64,000 nt of DNA. Source: Vulcanimicrobiota bacterium (GTDB lineage Bacteria > Vulcanimicrobiota > Vulcanimicrobiia > Eremiobacterales > Eremiobacteraceae). The stretch lies in contig JABCYQ010000005.1 of assembly GCA_013290125.1 (NCBI GenBank), positions 1 through 64,000 of the forward strand. Reading direction: 5' to 3'. The notes beneath the pieces are model-generated. The model ran no database searches, had not been told where the DNA came from, and saw only the letters and a list, made by a program, of their open reading frames with translations. This document shows positions 51,541 through 59,701 of the stretch, one piece after another. A program made the position numbers and the translations under genes. The stretch's first letter is position 1. Every line of letters begins with the position of its first letter.

Positions 51541-52914
51541 TCATAGTCCAAGCCACGCTCGGATCTGCGCATCGACTGCCTCAGCGGACGGTGGGTCGAG
51601 GTTTGACAGGACGACGATGGTGTACCCGCTTGGGGGATCGATCTCAAGCGCGGCATTGCATCCGGCGGTGCCGCCGGCGATACCGATTCCCGAACCGAGT
51701 ACGAGCGCGGTACCGCGGGCATTCAATAGTCGACCGCCCTCCAACGCGCGAGCGAACTTCAAGAGGTCGTCCGCTGTCGAATAGCCACCGCCCGCCGAAG
51801 ATCCACGCGCCGGCAATTCGTAGACGTTCGAGCGAAGCCCGCCCGGCGTCTGCGTGTACCCCGTTGCGACACGCGTGACCGGATCGTCGACATCGTACCA
51901 ACCCGAGTCGGTCATGTCGGCGGGCGCGAAGATATGGTGTTCGACATAGTTGTAGTACGACGTCCCCGTCACGCGCTCTATGATCAGCCCAAGCACGACG
52001 TAGCCGCCGTTTGAATAGAGGTGCGACGATCCCGGAGCAAAGGCAAGCGGCTTGGAGCCGAAGAGCGGCAGATAATCTTGCAGCGAGCGAAACCGGTCCT
52101 TTGGCGAGTTGTCGAACTGGTCGCCGAAGAAATCTCCGATCCCAGACGTCATATCGACGAGTTGCTGCAAGCTGACGCGCTGTGCGGCATCGCGATTCGG
52201 ATACGATGGAAGCAGCGAACCCAATGTGTCGTCGTAGTGGAGCCGGCCTTTCTCGACGAGCTGCTCGATGGCGATGCGCGTCATGAGTTTATCGATCGAG
52301 CCGAGATTGAAACGCGTTGTCAGGGAATTCGGGATGCCGAAGGGTTTGTTCGCTGATCCATATGCGGAGGCAAAAATTGTGGATTCATGATTTGCGACAA
52401 GGACCGCACCGGAGAATCTGCCTTCTCGACTTCTCGCTGCGAGGAAAGGGTTCAGCGCGTCGCCCAGCTTCGCGTCGTCCAACGTGTGGTTGACGGATGG
52501 AAGAGGCGGAACTGCACCGGCGCCGATGCGCACACCTAAACCGGTCACCTGCTCGAGCGGCGTGCCGTCGAAGTGGAAATCCAAGGTGATCGGATCGCCG
52601 CTGCCGCCGCGAGCTTCGACCGCCAACTCGGCGGGGCCGCTCGAGAGAACCCGGACGAACTTCAGCGACTGCAGATCACCGCGCATTCTTTGGTAACTCG
52701 CGATCCGATCTGCGGTTGTGCGCGCCGCCAAAGCTTGCGCGGTCATGTTGGCTTTGACCCACGCGAGCATCTGCGCCTGACCGGCGTTGAACGCGACGAT
52801 ATACGAGCTCACGCGCTGACCCATCGGCCCTGCGGGCGGCTGCGACGTATCGGCAAGTGCCCGGCAGGCAAAGGTTAGGGTGATAAGTGCGGCGGCAAAA
52901 AGTTTGAAGCGCAT
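51541..52914 (-). CDS. Exported beta-lactamase-like serine hydrolase
   Basis: A 457-residue exported protein. A signal peptide ends near RALA (about residue 21). An N-terminal domain of about 110 residues is followed by a class C beta-lactamase/esterase fold: the SxxK motif is SIDK in FNLGSIDKLM, the YxN motif is YSN in HLYSNGGYV, and a Gly-rich GSSAGGGYST stands in the third position. It may be a peptidase or esterase rather than a resistance enzyme. The ATG has GGGAGAA upstream. Confidence 0.92.
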   Translation of the reverse strand: MRFKLFAAALITLTFACRALADTSQPPAGPMGQRVSSYIVAFNAGQAQMLAWVKANMTAQALAARTTADRIASYQRMRGDLQSLKFVRVLSSGPAELAVEARGGSGDPITLDFHFDGTPLEQVTGLGVRIGAGAVPPLPSVNHTLDDAKLGDALNPFLAARSREGRFSGAVLVANHESTIFASAYGSANKPFGIPNSLTTRFNLGSIDKLMTRIAIEQLVEKGRLHYDDTLGSLLPSYPNRDAAQRVSLQQLVDMTSGIGDFFGDQFDNSPKDRFRSLQDYLPLFGSKPLAFAPGSSHLYSNGGYVVLGLIIERVTGTSYYNYVEHHIFAPADMTDSGWYDVDDPVTRVATGYTQTPGGLRSNVYELPARGSSAGGGYSTADDLLKFARALEGGRLLNARGTALVLGSGIGIAGGTAGCNAALEIDPPSGYTIVVLSNLDPPSAEAVDAQIRAWLGL

Positions 52915-52972
52915 GATGTTTATTCTCCCTCGAGCGAAAGAGTACATCACGCGTGTTAAGATATTGTTTGTG

Positions 52973-53050
52973 TGGGGCGGACCTTTGTGGCCCGCCGGGC
53001 GTAGGGCGGACCTCTATGGTCCGCCGGGCAAGCGATGCTTGCCTTACTAC
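52973..53050. repeat. Two family C repeats and one family A repeat in tandem
   Basis: GGGCGGACC-TTTGT-GGCCCGCC, then GGGCGGACC-TCTAT-GGTCCGCC, then GGGCAAGC-GAT-GCTTGCC followed by TTACTACC. It is the densest cluster of the repeats in the window. Confidence 0.85.
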
Positions 53051-53419
53051 CTACCGCTGAACGATCTGGCTTTCGCCACTACGCATGCGACGGCCGAACG
53101 TCCAAAACGTGTGACCGCTCGTCGACGCGTCACCGCTTGCTGAAATCGTCTGCGGCGCGACCGGGATGAGGCGCTCTTCAGGGCCGAAGATGTCGTCGAG
53201 TATTCCGGTGATCGCTTTACAGCCGAGCCACCAGAACGCCGCCCATAGAACGACGGACGCAATTCTGCGTAGCATGCTAACGAGGCCGTTATGATACTCG
53301 CTCACGCGATAGGCCGTCGCGCCATCAAGATTTGCGAGCTTCGCGCGCACGCGCGCCAGCTTCGTCGCAAGTCGCGTTTGTTTCCTGATCAGCCGCGCGC
53401 TGATGATCGGTCCGACCAC
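53051..53419 (-). CDS. Hypothetical single-pass membrane protein
   Basis: A possible gene for 122 residues. The N-terminal half is charged and helical (LIRKQTRLATKLARVRAKL), followed by one membrane segment (IASVVLWAAFWWLGC) and a variable tail. The start is a GTG with GGGAG eight bases upstream, which is the main support. I do not recognise a family. Some doubt remains because no homologue pattern is known to me. Confidence 0.45.
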   Translation of the reverse strand: MVGPIISARLIRKQTRLATKLARVRAKLANLDGATAYRVSEYHNGLVSMLRRIASVVLWAAFWWLGCKAITGILDDIFGPEERLIPVAPQTISASGDASTSGHTFWTFGRRMRSGESQIVQR

Positions 53420-53662
53420 AATGAACTCCCGTCAAATCGAAGTGGGGCAGCCAGAGAGCATACCGCCCGGCGATAGCTTTGTTGCATGGGAGCCCCAGGC
53501 GCGCCCTTCGCGCACTGGGCCACGCACCGGAATGCGCCGCTTGGTCGACGCGACTACGCGTCAAATTGCGGCAAAGGACTCAAGGGTGGCCCGACGGGCT
53601 ACGGAAGACTCGGCAATCGCCCTTACACAAGGTGCACTATTATTGTCTTCGAGGTTTCAGAA

Positions 53663-54670
53663 ATGCGCGTCGCGCGTGCGGTTCTTTCCGTCTTGGTCTT
53701 GGCTTCGCTGTCCATTTCCGGCTGCGGCGCTCGATCGCTCGTTCCAACCGGAACGCATGACGCCACCGCGGCGGCCCGCGCGGCGCTGCCCGCGATAAAT
53801 GCCGCGACTAAGTTCATCTATGTCTCGAACGCAGGCGCAAACGCCATCGTGACGTTCCCATCCAACGGGAATGGCAACATCGCGCCGACGACGTTGATCA
53901 GCGGGGTCAATTCGAAGTTAGCTTCTCCCATCGGGATGTTCGTTGCTCCCAACGGGGACATCTATGTTACGTGCCTGACCACGAAGTCGGTCAACGTTTA
54001 TGCTCCCGGCGCAAACGGCGACACGCCGCCGATTCGCCAAGTATTTGGCAACAACACCGGCCTGGCAAACCCGTTCGGTGTCGTACTTGACTCCAAGGGC
54101 GATATCTATGTGTCGACGGGCAAACAGAATGAGATCCTGATATTCGCAAAAAACGCCAGCGGCAATGCGCATCCGATCCGTAAGCTGCGCGGAGCGGCGA
54201 CCGGGCTCGAGGCCCCTTCGGGCCTTATTCTAAATTCAAAGGACGAACTGATCGTCGCAAATGTAAAATCGAATTCGGTCACCGTATACGCCGCGGGTGC
54301 GGGCGGCAACACGCCGCCGCTTGCCACCATCACCGGACCGGCCACGGGGATCCTAAAACCGGCCGAGGTTGCGGTCAATGCGGTGAACGACATATTTGTG
54401 ACCAACAACGCCGCGAACAGCGTTGTGGAATTCAAGCCCAATGCCGACCACAATGCCATCCCGATCCGCTCGATCAACGGCACGAAGACCGGCCTGGATG
54501 TTCCCGCCGGCATCGCCGTGGACGCGGCCGGCGTGATCTATGTGGCGAACATCGGCAGCAGCTCGATCACGACGTATGCGCCCGGAGCGAAGGGTAACGC
54601 TGTTCCGGCGACGACGATCGCAGGCTCGTTGACTCAGTTGACGGAGCCGCTCGGTCTGGCGCACTTCTAG
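53663..54670 (+). CDS. NHL-repeat beta-propeller lipoprotein, second copy
   Basis: A 335-residue exported lipoprotein with a lipobox SISGCG at about residue 21. It is followed by six or seven blades of the form GIAVDAAGVIYVANIGSS...TYAPGAKGN. The layout is the same as in the 25919-26935 protein, with which it shares the YAPGA-GN motif at blade ends. The ATG has GAGG upstream. Function unknown. Confidence 0.88.
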   Translation: MRVARAVLSVLVLASLSISGCGARSLVPTGTHDATAAARAALPAINAATKFIYVSNAGANAIVTFPSNGNGNIAPTTLISGVNSKLASPIGMFVAPNGDIYVTCLTTKSVNVYAPGANGDTPPIRQVFGNNTGLANPFGVVLDSKGDIYVSTGKQNEILIFAKNASGNAHPIRKLRGAATGLEAPSGLILNSKDELIVANVKSNSVTVYAAGAGGNTPPLATITGPATGILKPAEVAVNAVNDIFVTNNAANSVVEFKPNADHNAIPIRSINGTKTGLDVPAGIAVDAAGVIYVANIGSSSITTYAPGAKGNAVPATTIAGSLTQLTEPLGLAHF

Positions 54671-54706
54671 AAATATCGCTCGCGGGTCCGCGTCGACCCT
54701 GCGTCA

Positions 54707-54735
54707 TTGCAGGGCCGAGTGGTCCGTGCTATAAT
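54707..54735 (+). promoter_or_regulatory. Promoter of tRNA-Ala
   Basis: TTGCAG at 54707-54712 and a perfect TATAAT at 54730-54735, with a 17-base spacer. The expected start of transcription is about ten bases before the tRNA. It is one of the clearest sigma-70 promoters in the window. Confidence 0.75.
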
Positions 54736-54751
54736 CTTCGACTGGACCCGT

Positions 54752-54827
54752 GGGGATGTAGCTCAGCTGGTAGAGCACTTGCTTCGCATGTAAGGGGTCA
54801 GGGGTTCGAGTCCCCTCATCTCCACCA
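54752..54827 (+). tRNA. tRNA-Ala (CGC anticodon)
   Basis: A 76-base cloverleaf with an encoded CCA end. The acceptor stem GGGGATG pairs with CATCTCC and carries the G3-U70 pair that marks alanine tRNAs. The anticodon loop TTCGCAT gives CGC, reading GCG codons. The T arm is AGGGGTTCGAGTCCCCT. It stands alone, not in a cluster, at the border between the repeat-rich chromosome and the accessory region. Confidence 0.95.
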
Positions 54828-55000
54828 TTGGAACCCTTGACGTATATGGCGCCGCGCATAATCCCAACGGTTTAGCTGGAAGCGCCGCCGGCGCATGTAG
54901 CACCGCTTGTAGCACCAAAGCGCCGACTTTTCGCTATCCTGATGAGGGGCGTTCTGGCGCGGGCAAGGTTACTGCTAAGACATTCGGAGAGTGAGCGGCT

Positions 55001-55999
55001 ATGGTGAGCAACGGCAGACCCACTATCTCTTCCGAAAAGGGCGTTGGGAAAATACTGCACTCGTTTATCCAGCGGTCGTTAAGTACGACATTTCAGCGAA
55101 CCTTCGCCATCATTCTCGTCGCGGAAGCTGTCACGATTTGCACAGCCTGGCTCTTGCTTGGTTCAAACGCTTCACGGTGGATCCACGATAAAGCAGTGCA
55201 CCTCGTGCAAATTTCGCAAGTGGCGGCAGACGGTAGGGATTGGTCGCTTGTAGGCATCGCTCCGATGAAGAGCGGCAATCGACTTTTTGCAAGCTATCGG
55301 CAGACGTTGAAAAAACTATCGACTCACTATTTCTCCAATAACGAAGGTGCCTTTTTTGTATCAGTTATTGAAGGTAGAGAAGAATACGTTCTTACCCAGA
55401 GCGATAATGCTTCGGATCCGATGTTCGACAACGGAAAGGCCGACCAGTGGGAGCTTCGAGCGTACTCATCTGGTAGACCCACTCACACCGATGCTCCGTA
55501 CACGGACGAATCGGGAACGTCGCTGATCGCGTACACACCCATTTTACGCAATGGCAAAGTCGTCGGATTGGTTGGCGTTGAAGTTGATTCCGCTACAGTG
55601 GCAGATCTTTTAGAAATCGTCCGAAACACATTTTGGTTATCGATGGCTCCGGCCATCCTCATCTCCCTCGTGGTCGCTTATATGCTGGCGTCGATGTTTA
55701 GCCAACCGACCGACGTCTTGCGGGAAATTGAAGAGACCGCCCACATTCAGCGGGCGCGCACACCGGAAGACGAAAAGAATGATCCTTGGTATCAACTGAC
55801 GCCAAAAGAGAAACAAATTGCGGATCTCCTGCGGCAAGGGCAGGAGCACACCAGAGACCTCGCTGAGGCTCTATCTGTCACACCAGAAACGATTAAGCAG
55901 CATCTCAAGAACATTAAGGGCAGGACCGGCTGGTCGAAGCAGAGACTAGCCGTTGAGGCTGCCGCGCGGCGCAGCGCAGCCTTGCCACAGTCCGCGTAA
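55001..55999 (+). CDS. Membrane-bound LuxR-type regulator with extracytoplasmic sensor
   Basis: A 332-residue protein. Membrane segments at about 35-54 and 210-233 enclose an extracytoplasmic domain of about 150 residues that looks like a Cache-type sensor (IAYTPILRNGKVVGLVGVEV). The cytoplasmic end is a LuxR/GerE-like helix-turn-helix (266-325, LTPKEKQIADLLRQG and TPETIKQHLKNI). It would bind DNA while still in the membrane, sensing an outside signal directly. GGAGAG precedes the ATG. It is the first gene after the tRNA; whether it controls the defence genes is unknown. Confidence 0.85.
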   Translation: MVSNGRPTISSEKGVGKILHSFIQRSLSTTFQRTFAIILVAEAVTICTAWLLLGSNASRWIHDKAVHLVQISQVAADGRDWSLVGIAPMKSGNRLFASYRQTLKKLSTHYFSNNEGAFFVSVIEGREEYVLTQSDNASDPMFDNGKADQWELRAYSSGRPTHTDAPYTDESGTSLIAYTPILRNGKVVGLVGVEVDSATVADLLEIVRNTFWLSMAPAILISLVVAYMLASMFSQPTDVLREIEETAHIQRARTPEDEKNDPWYQLTPKEKQIADLLRQGQEHTRDLAEALSVTPETIKQHLKNIKGRTGWSKQRLAVEAAARRSAALPQSA

Positions 56000-56372
56000 G
56001 ACGAAGTCGTCGCGAGTGCGGCAGCTGATTCTAGTGGTAGTTGTCAACCTCCATAGCGCCCCTCGTCCTTAAGCCGCGAAGACGGCGAGCTACGCTCGAA
56101 CGCCACCTTTTTGGGGGATTCTCCCCATTCGGGGGATGCGAATAAATCCCCATTTCTGGGAACCGTTTGATCGCGACAATCCCCGCCACGGGGAAGTGCC
56201 GGTTTCTTCGCCATCCGCCATAATGCAGGCGTCGGCTGATAGTCGACGCCGCCTCGGTTGGCGGATCCGACCGAAAGCCTAAGGACGAGCTCGGCCCCCG
56301 TCCGCCGCACAAACCTTAAATCAGGCTTCTAAATGGCAACGCGGGGCGGCTCGTCGTGGAGGTTCAGAAAAA
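56000..56372. other. Intergenic region with hairpins
   Basis: No gene is supported: two overlapping minus-strand frames of about 90 codons have no ribosome site and no known pattern. Several hairpins occur: CCCCG-CCA-CGGGG at 56181-56193, GGCGTCG-N9-CGACGCC at 56228-56250, and GGGGGATTCTCCCC near 56113-56126. The last bases before the nuclease gene carry its ribosome site GGAGG. The region may hold the promoter or a leader RNA of the downstream operon. Confidence 0.5.
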
Positions 56373-57617
56373 GTGACTACTTCCGTTACCGTGAGCGATG
56401 GCATCCTCACGATCGATTCTCTTAACGTCGCAGATGAGGTCACCGTCTCATACATCGGCCAACTCGAGCCCGACATTCGGACGGCCGGTGTCCTCAACTG
56501 CCTGCAGCTCGGGGCGAGAGCCCTTGCATTCGCCAACGACAAGACGGGCGCAGCACTCCTAGCCGACGCTCTCAAGAGCGAGAGCGAGAAGGCGCAATCG
56601 CTGCTGTCCAACGTTTCAAGAACGGCAGAACAGGCCGTAGCGAAGTCCAGTGAGACTATGGGCAAAACAATCGCCAACCTTCTCAACGACCTCGCCAAGG
56701 AACTAAGCAGAACACTTGATCCGGCTAATACTCAATCCATCATTGGCAGACTACGAGTCGCCCTCGTCGACGACTGTCAACGCGTCACTGCAAAGGTACG
56801 TGAGGACCTCGATCTTGCCAACCCGCACAGCCCGCTGTCAGCGCTGCGGGCCGAACTGGAGAAAAGCGACGAACGCCGCTACACAAACCTAACTGGACAA
56901 ATTTCCGAGCTACTGCAACGCCTAGCCGCTAAAGCCGCCGCAAGCGTCGAACGATCTAGGTCCACCCGAAAGGGCAGCGATTTCGAAGCCGCAACACTCG
57001 ACTTCCTGGAGACTGAGTCACGACCGCGCAAGGATCTCGTGGCTCATACAGCTACCGAGTACGGCCTCGATCAAAACTTCATCGGGGACTTTGTCATCGA
57101 AGTTAATCCAAGCGATGCCCAAAAGCTCCGCATCGTCATTGAATGCAAGAACGCCTATAAGAATCACAAGACCCAACACGTGCGCGAACTCGGCAAAGCG
57201 ATGAGCAACCGCGGAGCGGCTTTCGGAATCTCCGTCGTTACTTGCTCCGGCGACGTCGCGCAAGCAATAGATCCATTCGGTGACGACAAACTGATTGTTC
57301 GCGTCCCAACACTCTCAGACGATCAAGGTTGGGATTTTACCGCCCTGGGCGTAGCGGTTGAATGCGCACGCTGGAAGGCGTTAATGAGCCGCACATCGGG
57401 CGGAACGCTTGATGTTGCTCGGCTTAGCGCCGATATCGATCGCGCGTTCGCCATTACCAACAGCTTCGCGGATGTCAAGCGAAAAATCACCGCCGGCAAG
57501 ACGCATCTCGATGCGATCGCTGAGTGTCTCGACGACATCAAACGTCAGCTCGTGAGTGTCTTGCAGACTATCCGCGACACTGTGAGCGAAGCACAACCTA
57601 AGTCGGAAGCTGCTTGA
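56373..57617 (+). CDS. Coiled-coil protein with PD-(D/E)XK nuclease-like domain
   Basis: A 414-residue cytoplasmic protein. Residues about 55-195 are long amphipathic helices with coiled-coil character. Residues 200-312 show a PD-(D/E)XK pattern: Glu205 in KGSDFEAA, Asp239 in FIGDFVIEV, and Glu257 and Lys259 in RIVIECKNA, with the spacing expected for a restriction-endonuclease fold. The rest (350-405) is again helical. The overall plan recalls RmuC or DUF2130 proteins. The GTG start has GGAGG ten bases upstream. It lies 123 bases before zorA, in the same direction, and may be a part of that system. Confidence 0.78.
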   Translation: MTTSVTVSDGILTIDSLNVADEVTVSYIGQLEPDIRTAGVLNCLQLGARALAFANDKTGAALLADALKSESEKAQSLLSNVSRTAEQAVAKSSETMGKTIANLLNDLAKELSRTLDPANTQSIIGRLRVALVDDCQRVTAKVREDLDLANPHSPLSALRAELEKSDERRYTNLTGQISELLQRLAAKAAASVERSRSTRKGSDFEAATLDFLETESRPRKDLVAHTATEYGLDQNFIGDFVIEVNPSDAQKLRIVIECKNAYKNHKTQHVRELGKAMSNRGAAFGISVVTCSGDVAQAIDPFGDDKLIVRVPTLSDDQGWDFTALGVAVECARWKALMSRTSGGTLDVARLSADIDRAFAITNSFADVKRKITAGKTHLDAIAECLDDIKRQLVSVLQTIRDTVSEAQPKSEAA

Positions 57618-57740
57618 TGATGGCGCTTCCGGTCGTCAACGGTTACTAGCGATCGTACTCGACCGCGGTCGCTGTACGGCGACGAATAAGCGCGAGCGAT
57701 ACCACTCAAATGAAACTCAGGAAAGGAACGAAGGCATCTC

Positions 57741-58985
57741 ATGATTTGGCTCAACGACCTTCTCTCAAACCCCGTCGCTCTGGGGTTCCTCGCGGTTATA
57801 ACGCTCGTTGCGGCCCTTGCGCACCTCTGCCGGTTTACAACCGCCTCGGTTACGAAAGTACCTACCATTTTGACCATGCTTGGTATCTTAGGAACATTTG
57901 TGGGCATTACGGCTGGTTTGCTCAACTTCGATACCGCGAACATTCAGGCAAGCATGCCATATCTTATCTCTGGCATACGCACCGCCTTTATCGCTTCTTT
58001 AGCTGGAGTGTTTTGGGCAATCACAATAAAGGCTCGCAATCTCCTCTTTCCGGCGGCATCAGTTGAAAGCGGCAGCGAAGGTGCGACAGTTGATGACTTA
58101 CTTGGCCAGCTAGCTGGTGTTCAACAGGCGCTAGTCGGCGGCGATGATTCAACAATACTATCGCAATTGAAGCTCGGCCGGCAAGACGTAAATGACCGAC
58201 TCGACGCCCTAAAGCGATCCCAGCAAGAATTCATGGCCAAAATGGCTGACATGAACAGCAAGGCTCTCATCTCAGCGCTTGAGCTAGTTATCAGAGATTT
58301 CAATGTAAAGATTACTGAGCAGTTCGGTGAGAACTTCAAGCAGCTCAACGTTGCTGTTGGCAAGCTCCTTGAGTGGCAGGAGAAATATCGCCAACAGCTC
58401 ACTGAACTTGTCAATCAACAAGCCATTACGAGCGCGTCGATGACAACGGCGACGGAGCGATACTCCAAGGTTGTCGACGATGCGGCGAAGTTCGCGGACG
58501 TGGCCAATCGGTTTCAAACTATACTTGGGCCGATGGAAACCTACCAAGCTAGCATGCAACGAACTTCGACTGAGCTGGCTGCACTAATAAACAGCGCTTC
58601 AAATAGCCTCCCATCAGTAGAGCAGAAAATCGTGGCCTTAACAGAAAGAGTTGCTTCCAGTGCTCGGAATCACGAAGCAGAGGTAGCCAAGGTCGCGTCA
58701 GAGATCTCCACAGCGTTCCGTTCGGCTGCGGATTCAGTGCGCTCCGCGCTCACTTCGACAATAGAATCGGCAAGTCAGCAACTAAACGTAAAACTTGAAG
58801 ATAGCTCTCGTAGACTAGATGAACAGATCGTCAAGCTCGACCGGGCACTTGAAAAGGAACTCACTGAGTCACTTCAGGGGCTGGGAAAACAACTCGCTGC
58901 TCTTTCATCGAAATTTGTCGAGGACTATACCCCTCTAACGTCTCGACTGCGTACGCTCGTCGGAATCGGCGCTAGTGTGTCATGA
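57741..58985 (+). CDS. zorA: ZorA-like MotA/TolQ-family proton-channel protein
   Basis: A 414-residue membrane protein. Three membrane segments (about 12-31, 40-60, 73-97) match the MotA/ExbB/TolQ core; the second has LGTFVGITAGL and the third GIRTAFIASLAGVFWAI. The remaining 310 residues form a long cytoplasmic helical tail. This plan, with a MotB-like gene overlapping its 3' end and an HNH gene beyond, is that of ZorA in Zorya anti-phage systems, where ZorA5-ZorB2 forms a proton-driven motor. The tail is moderate in length. The assignment is from layout, not from a search. Confidence 0.82.
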   Translation: MIWLNDLLSNPVALGFLAVITLVAALAHLCRFTTASVTKVPTILTMLGILGTFVGITAGLLNFDTANIQASMPYLISGIRTAFIASLAGVFWAITIKARNLLFPAASVESGSEGATVDDLLGQLAGVQQALVGGDDSTILSQLKLGRQDVNDRLDALKRSQQEFMAKMADMNSKALISALELVIRDFNVKITEQFGENFKQLNVAVGKLLEWQEKYRQQLTELVNQQAITSASMTTATERYSKVVDDAAKFADVANRFQTILGPMETYQASMQRTSTELAALINSASNSLPSVEQKIVALTERVASSARNHEAEVAKVASEISTAFRSAADSVRSALTSTIESASQQLNVKLEDSSRRLDEQIVKLDRALEKELTESLQGLGKQLAALSSKFVEDYTPLTSRLRTLVGIGASVS

Positions 58986-59701
58986 AAAAACCATCCGTAC
59001 TTGGAAACCGACCTCATGCAACCGCGGAAGAACATTGGATTCCCTTGAGCGACCTCATGACAGGACTAATGATGCTCTTCCTGTTGTTAGCAATCAGCTA
59101 CATGCTCAGAGTTCAGGCGGAAGCGCACCAGGCCCAGGAAATAGCTGTGCACTATGACCAGATGCGCGCTGATTTGTACCGCGAGCTCGAAAAGGAGTTT
59201 CGTAGCGATCTTCCGCGGTGGAACGCTACAATCGACGAACAAAGCTTGACCATCAGCTTCCACGAGCCCGAGGTGCTCTTTCAAACGGGAAGCGCCCAAG
59301 TTCGCCCGAGGTTCAAGGGCATTTTGACGGACTTCTTTCCTCGATACGTCGCGATTCTGATGAAAGACAAGTATAGAAGCTCAATCGAGGAGATTCGTAT
59401 CGAAGGCTATACGTCGACGTTGTGGCGTTCGGGCTCATCCGTGGACGAAGCGTACTTCGGAAACATGGAACTATCACAAGCGCGTACCAGAAATACGCTG
59501 GGCTATGTCTTGGGTTTGTCATCGCTTACTGATAGCAAGGCGTGGCTCATGGAACACGTTACAGCAAACGGCTTATCGTTTTCCCATCTAGTCCTCAGGA
59601 ATGGGGTCGAGGATCAATTCGCGTCACAGCGCGTTGATTTCCGAGTAAGAACTAACGCGGATGCGAGAATCAAACAAATTAGAGAGTTGGTCAGCGAATG
59701 A
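58982..59701 (+). CDS. zorB: ZorB-like MotB/OmpA-domain protein
   Basis: A 239-residue protein with one membrane segment (about 22-42). It carries Asp24 in PLSDLMTGLMMLFLLL, the position of the ion-carrying Asp of MotB. The periplasmic part (about 97-225) is OmpA-like and would bind peptidoglycan: LFQTGSAQVRPRF, RIEGYTS where most members have GHTD, and ELSQARTRNTLGYVL. The ATG overlaps the zorA stop and the stop overlaps the HNH start, so all three genes are translationally coupled. Confidence 0.85.
   Translation: MKKPSVLGNRPHATAEEHWIPLSDLMTGLMMLFLLLAISYMLRVQAEAHQAQEIAVHYDQMRADLYRELEKEFRSDLPRWNATIDEQSLTISFHEPEVLFQTGSAQVRPRFKGILTDFFPRYVAILMKDKYRSSIEEIRIEGYTSTLWRSGSSVDEAYFGNMELSQARTRNTLGYVLGLSSLTDSKAWLMEHVTANGLSFSHLVLRNGVEDQFASQRVDFRVRTNADARIKQIRELVSE

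Noticed and set aside
51541-52914. Antibiotic-resistance beta-lactamase
   Set aside because: The motifs fit the large class C-like serine hydrolase family, with an extra N-terminal domain; nothing points to beta-lactam breakdown in particular.
54828-55000. Attachment-site repeat beside the tRNA
   Set aside because: I looked for the tRNA 3' end (GGTTCGAGTCCCC) again up to 64000 and did not see it, so no att pair can be claimed within the window.
56031-56312. Minus-strand small genes of 88 and 93 codons before the nuclease gene
   Set aside because: Two frames overlap over the same bases, neither has a ribosome site, and hairpins explain the sequence at least as well.
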